Of a DNA stretch of 5,214 nucleotides, positions 1 to 4,132 are shown in pieces (position 1 is the first letter of the stretch; the number at the start of each line of letters is the position of its first letter). The position numbers and the translations under genes were made by a program. A model generated the notes under the pieces. It did not search any database. It had not been told where the DNA came from and was given only the letters and a program-made list of their open reading frames with translations. The stretch is from JAGLTA01 sp023142625 (lineage in GTDB: Bacteria; Patescibacteriota; Patescibacteriia; JAACEG01). The stretch spans positions 1-5,214 of the forward strand of contig DAOWHA010000047.1 in assembly GCA_030641665.1 (NCBI GenBank), read 5' to 3'.

Positions 1-2
1 TA

Positions 3-479
3 AATGAAGATAAAGATTTATGGCAGGAAGAAAAAATTGTGATTATAAAAGGCAGGTTGTCGGATAAAGACGGCGTTGTAAAATTGATAGCGCAGACAGC
101 CGCGGAATTTGACGCGAAAAATATAGACAGCATTTTTAGCAGATTGGAAAGTTATAAAAATGGCAATGGCGGTTTTTATAATAAAAACAGCGGATATAAC
201 AGCAATTGTCAAACAGAAAACAGCGCGCAGGCAACAGCAGCAGCGCAAAAATTTATTGATATTTCAATTCCGCAGTTTATTAAAAAAAGCGAACTTGTTA
301 AATTAAAAGATATTTTTTCCAATCAATCAGGCGAGATAAAAATTAGATTTTTAGTTGATAACGGAAATAGCGCCAAAGTTATCAAAACCTCTTTTTCAAT
401 TTCCAGCGATTCTTTTCAGGAAGTTAAAGAAAAAGTTGAAGCCGTAATCGGCGGCAACAAAGTAATTTCAAAAATGTAA
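3..479 (+). CDS. dnaE: DNA polymerase III alpha subunit (DnaE), C-terminal fragment
   Basis: The reading frame is open from the left edge, so this is the last 158 residues of a longer protein. The first residues (NEDKDLWQEEK, then VIIKGRLSDKDGVVKLI) fit the OB-fold near the C-terminus of bacterial DnaE, where the pattern W-x-E..V.V.GR.S.+DG..KL is typical and which is associated with single-stranded DNA binding. The final ~70 residues (from ISIPQF to the GGNKV end) fit the small DnaE C-terminal domain that follows the OB-fold. Between them, fragment residues ~52-83, lies a Gly/Asn/Gln/Ala-rich linker that looks disordered. The GTG at 39 is an internal valine, not a start. The polymerase active site (PHP, palm, fingers) lies outside the window. 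DnaE is the replicative polymerase of the replisome. The call rests on the OB-fold and tail pattern only; another OB-fold protein is possible but less likely. Confidence 0.8.
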   Translation, partial: NEDKDLWQEEKIVIIKGRLSDKDGVVKLIAQTAAEFDAKNIDSIFSRLESYKNGNGGFYNKNSGYNSNCQTENSAQATAAAQKFIDISIPQFIKKSELVKLKDIFSNQSGEIKIRFLVDNGNSAKVIKTSFSISSDSFQEVKEKVEAVIGGNKVISKM

Positions 480-498
480 ATATTTTAACTAATCGTTT

Positions 499-521
499 AA
501 CATAGATAAGATATGTTTTTT
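499..521 (+). terminator. Weak terminator-like hairpin after dnaE
   Basis: AACATA (499-504) pairs with TATGTT (512-517) around a 7-nt loop, and the right arm runs straight into a T tract (516-521). The stem has only one G-C pair, so it would be a poor intrinsic terminator. Its position, 20 bp after the stop of the upstream gene and touching the -35 box of the glycyl-tRNA synthetase promoter, is what makes a terminator reading plausible. Alternatively it is a chance AT-rich palindrome. Confidence 0.35.
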
Positions 522-548
522 GACTTTAACGGTTTCTGTTGGTATAAT
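520..548 (+). promoter_or_regulatory. Sigma70-type promoter for glycyl-tRNA synthetase
   Basis: TTGACT (520-525) and TATAAT (543-548) are separated by exactly 17 bp, matching the housekeeping consensus at 11 of 12 positions. Transcription would begin near 555, leaving a leader of only about 18 nt before the ATG at 573. That leaves no room for a T-box or another riboswitch. The leader is almost entirely A and T and has no Shine-Dalgarno sequence. The promoter uncouples this gene from the upstream dnaE. Confidence 0.75.
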
Positions 549-572
549 TTTAATAAAATAAAATAATAAAAT

Positions 573-1958
573 ATGAAAAACAAGAATGAAAATTCAATGG
601 ACAAAATCGTCTCTCTTTGCAAAAGAAGAGGGTTTATTTTTCCGTCGTCGGAAATTTATGGGGGGTTTTCCGCTGTTTATGACTATGGTCCTTACGGCGT
701 TGAATTAGCGAATAATATAAAAAAAGAATGGTGGAAAGTTATGGTTCAGCTGCGGGAAGATATTGTCGGACTGGATTCGGCGATTTTTATGAATCCGAAA
801 GTTTGGGAAGCGAGCGGGCATACTTCCGGCTTTTCAGATCCTTTAATAGAGTGCAAAAAATGCCATAGCAGATCAAGAGTAGATCATCTTTTAGAAGACA
901 TCGGAGTTTTCGCTGATGAAAAAATGAGCGAAGAAGAAATTCAAGAAATTTTTTCAGAAAACAGAAAAAAGATAAAATGCCCGAAATGCGGGCAGAGCGA
1001 TTTTGCTGAAGTGAAAAAATTTAATCTTTTAGTTCAGGCAAATCTTGGAAATTTTACCAGCGACTGGACAAAAGACCCAGTCTATCTTCGCGGAGAAACC
1101 TGCCAGGGGATTTATGTTAATTATAAAAATATTTTAGATTCAACTCGCGTTAAAATGCCTTTCGGCATCGCGCAGATCGGCAAGGCGTTCAGAAACGAAA
1201 TAACCGCGCGGCAGTTTGTTTTCAGGACAAGGGAATTTGAGCAGATGGAGATGCAGTATTTTACGCATCCTGAAAGAGAGATGGAAGAGTATGAAAAATT
1301 GCGAAAAGAGCGATGGAAATATTATTTAGATTTGGGGATCAAAGAAGAGAACTTAAAATGGCATAAGCACGAAAATTTAGTTTTTTACGCCAAGGAGGCG
1401 TATGACATTGAGTATAAATATCCATTCGGATTTAAAGAATTAGAAGGCGTTCACGCGCGCGGAGATTATGATTTAAGCCAGCACGGAAAATTTTCAGGAA
1501 AAGATCTGTCTTACTCAGACCCGATCACTAAGGAAAAATATATTCCGCATATCATAGAATCGTCGGTCGGGATCGGCAGGACAATGCTCGCGGTTTTATG
1601 CGACTGCTACACAGAAGAGAAAATAGGCGAAGAGAGCAGGACTGTTTTAAAAATCAGCAAAAAATTAGCGCCGATAAAAATCGCTGTTTTTCCATTATTG
1701 AAAAACAAGGAAGAACTTGTCAAGAAAGCAAAAGAGATTTTCAACAGATTAAAAATTTTATATATGTGCGAGTTTGACGCCAGCGGAAATATCGGCAAGC
1801 GGTATCGCCGCCAAGACGAAATTGGCACGCCGTATTGCTTAACAATAGATTTTGACAGTTTAGAAAAAAGCGATGTTACCGTAAGGGATAGGGACACTAT
1901 GGAACAGAAGCGGATTAAAATAGAAGATTTAGAAAGTTATTTTAAAGATCGTTTTTAA
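573..1958 (+). CDS. glyQS: Glycyl-tRNA synthetase, single-chain (alpha2) class II type
   Basis: This 461-residue enzyme charges tRNA-Gly with glycine using ATP in the cytoplasm. It is the homodimeric class II type, not the alpha2beta2 type, and its length fits short bacterial members. Visible landmarks: the N-terminal signature GFIFPSSEIYGG...YDYGPYG (residues 21-42); WEASGHTSGFSDP (78-90); two CxxC pairs (C94/C97 and C136/C139) that probably bind zinc; the RGETCQGIYVNY block (173-184); motif 2 with FRNE (206-209) and REFEQMEMQYF (220-230); motif 3 with SSVGIGR (330-336); and an anticodon-binding domain from about 366 to 460 (KIAVFPLL, GNIGKRYRRQDEIGTPYC). The ATG at 573 sits about 18 nt downstream of the predicted transcription start. 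An ATG at 597 (residue 9, MDKIVSLCKRRG) is an alternative start that would begin at the conserved helix; nothing such as an RBS decides between them. It is transcribed alone or with the downstream gene. Confidence 0.95.
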   Translation: MKNKNENSMDKIVSLCKRRGFIFPSSEIYGGFSAVYDYGPYGVELANNIKKEWWKVMVQLREDIVGLDSAIFMNPKVWEASGHTSGFSDPLIECKKCHSRSRVDHLLEDIGVFADEKMSEEEIQEIFSENRKKIKCPKCGQSDFAEVKKFNLLVQANLGNFTSDWTKDPVYLRGETCQGIYVNYKNILDSTRVKMPFGIAQIGKAFRNEITARQFVFRTREFEQMEMQYFTHPEREMEEYEKLRKERWKYYLDLGIKEENLKWHKHENLVFYAKEAYDIEYKYPFGFKELEGVHARGDYDLSQHGKFSGKDLSYSDPITKEKYIPHIIESSVGIGRTMLAVLCDCYTEEKIGEESRTVLKISKKLAPIKIAVFPLLKNKEELVKKAKEIFNRLKILYMCEFDASGNIGKRYRRQDEIGTPYCLTIDFDSLEKSDVTVRDRDTMEQKRIKIEDLESYFKDRF

Positions 1959-2001
1959 AAATATTATTTTTATTGTTTTGTCTTTGCGAGGAGCCGAACG
2001 A

Positions 2002-2038
2002 CCCGACTAAATTTTTGTGAAACAAAAATTTAGGCGGG
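2002..2038 (+). repeat. Compact near-perfect hairpin nested in the left arm of the larger repeat
   Basis: CTAAATTTTTGT (2007-2018) pairs perfectly with 2022-2033 across a GAA loop. After one A/G mismatch, CCCG (2002-2005) pairs with CGGG (2035-2038), giving 16 base pairs in 37 nt. It has no counterpart in the right arm of the surrounding inverted repeat, so it looks like an insertion into that arm. There is no T tract after it on either strand (GGAAGAGAGA follows), so a classic intrinsic terminator is unlikely. Confidence 0.75.
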
Positions 2039-2082
2039 GAAGAGAGAGCGACGAAGCAATCTCATTACTGAGCGAACAAATC

Positions 2083-2088
2083 TATAAT
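2083..2088 (+). promoter_or_regulatory. Possible -10 box in the repeat loop, upstream of the dehydratase-like gene
   Basis: A perfect TATAAT lies in the single-stranded loop of the inverted repeat, 89 bp before the ATG at 2178. The best-spaced -35 (TCTCAT at 2060-2065, 17-bp spacer) matches consensus poorly and there is no TG extension. In AT-rich DNA a lone TATAAT is expected by chance, so this is only a candidate. If it is not used, the downstream gene depends on read-through from the glycyl-tRNA synthetase promoter. Confidence 0.25.
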
Positions 2089-2177
2089 CATAACTTTACT
2101 CGCCCAGTAATGAGATTGCTTCGCTCCGTTCCACTCCGCTCGCAAAGACAGGAGTATTAAAGTTTTAAAATAATTTT

Positions 2178-2744
2178 ATGGAAAAAATAAAAATCGGGGT
2201 TTCGGGAAACAGAGGCAGTTTTTCCGAAGAAGCCGCGAACTATTATTGCGCTAAAAATGGAATTAAAGATTATAAGCTTAAATATTTAATCAATGTTGCA
2301 AGCGTTTTGCGCGCGCTTAATAAAAGCGAAATCGCCAAAGGCGTTTTTCCGATTGAAAATTCAAACGGCGGAATTGTTTATGAAGCGGTTTACGCGATGA
2401 GCGATTATAATTTTAAGATTGAGAATATATTTGAAATAGACATTCAGCATTGCCTGCTTGCTATAAAAGGCATAAAAACAAGCGAAATCAAAAAGATTGT
2501 TTCGCACCCGCAGGCGTTAAAGCAATGCCGCATGTATTTAAAGCGAAAATGGAGTGGCGCAGAATTGCAAGAATATAGCGATACGGCAAGCGCGGCAAAA
2601 GATATTTCTGCAGGAGTTTTATCAAAAGATTGCGCGGCAATCGCGCCGAAAATTTGCGCGTCATTGTACGGGCTGGATATTTTAGAGCAGGGAATTCAGG
2701 ATCTAAAATTTAATTTCACGACTTTTATCACGGCGATAAAATAG
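2178..2744 (+). CDS. pheA: Stand-alone prephenate-dehydratase-like domain protein with altered TRF motif
   Basis: The 188 residues match the catalytic domain of prephenate dehydratase, which converts prephenate to phenylpyruvate in phenylalanine synthesis. Family blocks in order: GVSGNRGSFSEEAA (7-20); FPIENSNGGIV (57-67); IDIQHCLLA (88-95), IVSHPQALKQC (107-117); SDTASAAKDI (134-143); AAIAPKICASLYGLDIL...IQD (153-175). The terminal N-x-T-R-F block reads N179-F-T181-T182-F183: the threonine is kept and the arginine is Thr. The chain stops five residues later, so there is no ACT regulatory domain and no chorismate mutase domain. No other aromatic pathway gene is nearby. It may be a weak or inactive enzyme, or may have been recruited to another role; the fold assignment is secure but the activity is not. 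The start ATG has no Shine-Dalgarno; the AGGAG at 2150-2154 is 23 nt away, too far to serve, and partly belongs to the repeat. The 13-mer ending in this ATG (AAATAATTTTATG) also ends at the pilN start. Confidence 0.8.
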   Translation: MEKIKIGVSGNRGSFSEEAANYYCAKNGIKDYKLKYLINVASVLRALNKSEIAKGVFPIENSNGGIVYEAVYAMSDYNFKIENIFEIDIQHCLLAIKGIKTSEIKKIVSHPQALKQCRMYLKRKWSGAELQEYSDTASAAKDISAGVLSKDCAAIAPKICASLYGLDILEQGIQDLKFNFTTFITAIK

Positions 2745-2757
2745 AGTAAATAAAAAA

Positions 2758-2786
2758 TTGCCGAAGTTTTAAAAATTTGCTATAAT
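2758..2786 (+). promoter_or_regulatory. Extended -10 promoter for the pilM-pilN operon
   Basis: TTGCCG (2758-2763, 4 of 6 consensus positions) lies 17 bp before a perfect TATAAT (2781-2786), which is itself preceded by TGC, the extended -10 form TGnTATAAT. Transcription should begin near 2793, giving a leader of about 60 nt before the pilM ATG at 2854. The promoter starts 13 bp after the preceding stop codon (2742-2744), so the pilus genes form their own transcription unit. Confidence 0.7.
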
Positions 2787-2819
2787 AAAAATCAAAAGTT
2801 ATTAACATCTTTAAATTTA

Positions 2820-2849
2820 TTAATAGACCTGCGCAACAAGTCTAATTAA
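2820..2849 (+). promoter_or_regulatory. Leader hairpin just upstream of the pilM start
   Basis: In the predicted leader, TTAATAGAC (2820-2828) pairs with GTCTAATTAA (2840-2849) with one bulged A. Two further pairs (2830-2831 with 2837-2838) follow a C/A mismatch, closing a CGCAA loop. The stem ends four bases before the ATG at 2854, where a ribosome would load, so it could hold down translation or protect the mRNA end. It is mostly A-T pairs, so its stability is modest. No known riboswitch class is evident. Confidence 0.4.
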
Positions 2850-2853
2850 GCTT

Positions 2854-4095
2854 ATGGGATTATTTAGTTCTAACTATAATTATTTAGGCATTAATTTAGG
2901 AACATCAAGCATTAAATTAGTGGAATTGGCAAACGAGAAAGGGGTGCCGAAATTAGTTACCTACGCATTTACGGATCAGTCTGTAAATATTATTATGGAT
3001 GACTCTAAAAAGGCAATAAATAAAACAGCCAATATTTTAAGGCAGTTATGCAAAGAGGCAAAAATTACAAGCAATAAAGTCATTACTGCTCTGCCGACAT
3101 TTTCAGTATTTTCTTCAATTATTAGCTTGCCGCAAATGAAGAAAAAAGATTTGACTTCAGCCATACAATGGGAAGCGAAGAAAATTATTCCTATGCCGAT
3201 TGACGAAATCAGCCTTGATTGGCATATTTTAAACGGTGATAAAAAAGAGAAGAATTTTTTACAAAATAAAAAAAGAGTGTTATTAAAAGACGATAAAACA
3301 AACAAAGATTCTAAAAGTAATAATAATAATCAAGACAGCGGAGATCAGGAAAGCGGCGATTCAAGCGCGGCAGAAAACACAAAAGATTTTTTTAATAAAA
3401 AAAAGAAAGAGAAGAAGGATAATGAGGATATAAAAATTTTTTTAACCGGAGCGCCCAAAAGCTTAGTAAAGAAATATATGACTATTTTTGAAAAGGCGGA
3501 GTTAGACTTATTAAGTTTGGAAACAGAAATTTTTTCTCTAATTAGGTCGTTAGTTGGAAATGATAAATCAACTTTAATGATAATTGATATCGGACTTTCG
3601 TCTTCCTCTGTTTCTATTATTCAAAACGGATTTCCAATAATTAACAGAAGCATAGAAGTCGGAGGGCGCAACATAACAGAGGCGATTAGCAAGAATTTGA
3701 ATGTTAACTTTGATAGAGGAGAGCAGTTCAAATACGATGTCGGAGTTAATCGCGTCGACCAGGAAGGAAGCGCTGTTTTTCAGTCTATAGAGAAAGTTGT
3801 GGCGCCGATTATAGATGAAATAAAATACACAATAGATTTTTTTAAGAATCAGTTAAGTTTTGGACAGGCGGCGGATAATATTAATAATAATGATATAGAA
3901 AAAATAATCCTTACGGGAGGATCTTCCCAGTTGTCCTATCTGCCTGAATATTTATCTCGTATTTTAAATAAAAAAGTTTATATCGGAGATCCGTTTGCGA
4001 GAATTATTTACCCTCAAGACTTAAAACTGGCCTTTGAAGACATCGGTTCTAAATTGTCGGTAGCGGTTGGATTAGCAATGAGGGAGATAGAGTAA
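2854..4095 (+). CDS. pilM: Type IV pilus assembly protein PilM (actin-like ATPase) with low-complexity insertion
   Basis: PilM is a cytoplasmic FtsA/actin-fold protein that binds ATP and the N-terminal peptide of PilN, linking the pilus inner-membrane platform to the cytoplasm. Visible motifs: N-terminal GLFSSNYNYLGINLGTSSIKLVEL with phosphate-1 loop GINLGTSSIK (12-21); ALPTFSVFSSIISLP (79-93) and IQWEAKKIIPMPIDEISLDW (104-123), both typical of PilM; phosphate-2 loop MIIDIGLSSSSVSII (242-256); RSIEVGGRNITEAI (265-278); GEQFKYD (289-295), where the family usually has an AE..K motif; adenosine motif IILTGGSSQLSYLPEYL (351-367); and DPFARI (379-384). At 413 residues it exceeds the usual ~350-370. 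The excess is a charged Lys/Asn/Asp/Ser-rich segment at about 128-191 between the conserved DW strand and IKIFLTGAPKSLV, where other PilM proteins connect directly. The start is fixed by the conserved N-terminus; no Shine-Dalgarno is visible. pilN follows after 37 bp without a terminator, so the two are co-transcribed. Confidence 0.92.
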   Translation: MGLFSSNYNYLGINLGTSSIKLVELANEKGVPKLVTYAFTDQSVNIIMDDSKKAINKTANILRQLCKEAKITSNKVITALPTFSVFSSIISLPQMKKKDLTSAIQWEAKKIIPMPIDEISLDWHILNGDKKEKNFLQNKKRVLLKDDKTNKDSKSNNNNQDSGDQESGDSSAAENTKDFFNKKKKEKKDNEDIKIFLTGAPKSLVKKYMTIFEKAELDLLSLETEIFSLIRSLVGNDKSTLMIIDIGLSSSSVSIIQNGFPIINRSIEVGGRNITEAISKNLNVNFDRGEQFKYDVGVNRVDQEGSAVFQSIEKVVAPIIDEIKYTIDFFKNQLSFGQAADNINNNDIEKIILTGGSSQLSYLPEYLSRILNKKVYIGDPFARIIYPQDLKLAFEDIGSKLSVAVGLAMREIE

Positions 4096-4132
4096 ATTTT
4101 TAAAAAAGCGTTAAAGTTTAGCAAATAATTTT

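Larger units (their letters stand above)
1979..2150. repeat. Long interrupted inverted repeat ('TTTGCGAGGAGC / GAAGCAATCTC' type)
   Basis: The outer arms TGTCTTTGCGAG (1979-1990) and CTCGCAAAGACA (2139-2150) are perfect 12-bp complements. The inner arms 2052-2070 (CGAAGCAATCTCATTACTG) and 2105-2123 are perfect 19-bp complements, extended after one mismatch by 2072-2075 with 2100-2103, around a 24-nt AT-rich loop (2076-2099). The segments between outer and inner arms are GC-richer and only partly complementary. Sequences of this style (TTGCGAGGAGCGAAGCGACGAAGCAATCTC and relatives) recur between genes in many unrelated bacteria; I recognise the style from general knowledge and cannot assign it to a named family. 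The element has no ORF and looks like a non-autonomous REP- or MITE-like palindrome. It fills nearly all of the 1959-2177 gap, where I see no gene, and as RNA it could protect or terminate the upstream transcript. Confidence 0.8.

Noticed and set aside
18..248. Minus-strand open frame opposite the dnaE tail
   Set aside because: It lies wholly opposite a conserved coding frame, has no family resemblance and no promoter; a shadow frame.
549..572. T-box or other riboswitch controlling glyQS
   Set aside because: The predicted transcription start leaves only about 18 nt of leader, too short for any riboswitch.
1607..1897. Minus-strand open frame opposite the GlyRS anticodon-binding domain
   Set aside because: Composition is the Leu/Phe/Ser-rich complement of a Lys/Glu-rich domain; the + strand frame is strongly conserved.
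1979..2150. CRISPR array or RNA gene in the intergenic repeat
   Set aside because: There are no regularly spaced direct repeats; the symmetry is inverted, with two nested stems, and no tRNA-like cloverleaf is seen.
2976..3305. Minus-strand open frame opposite pilM
   Set aside because: Opposite conserved PilM motifs; hydrophobic only because the other strand codes for Lys-rich sequence.
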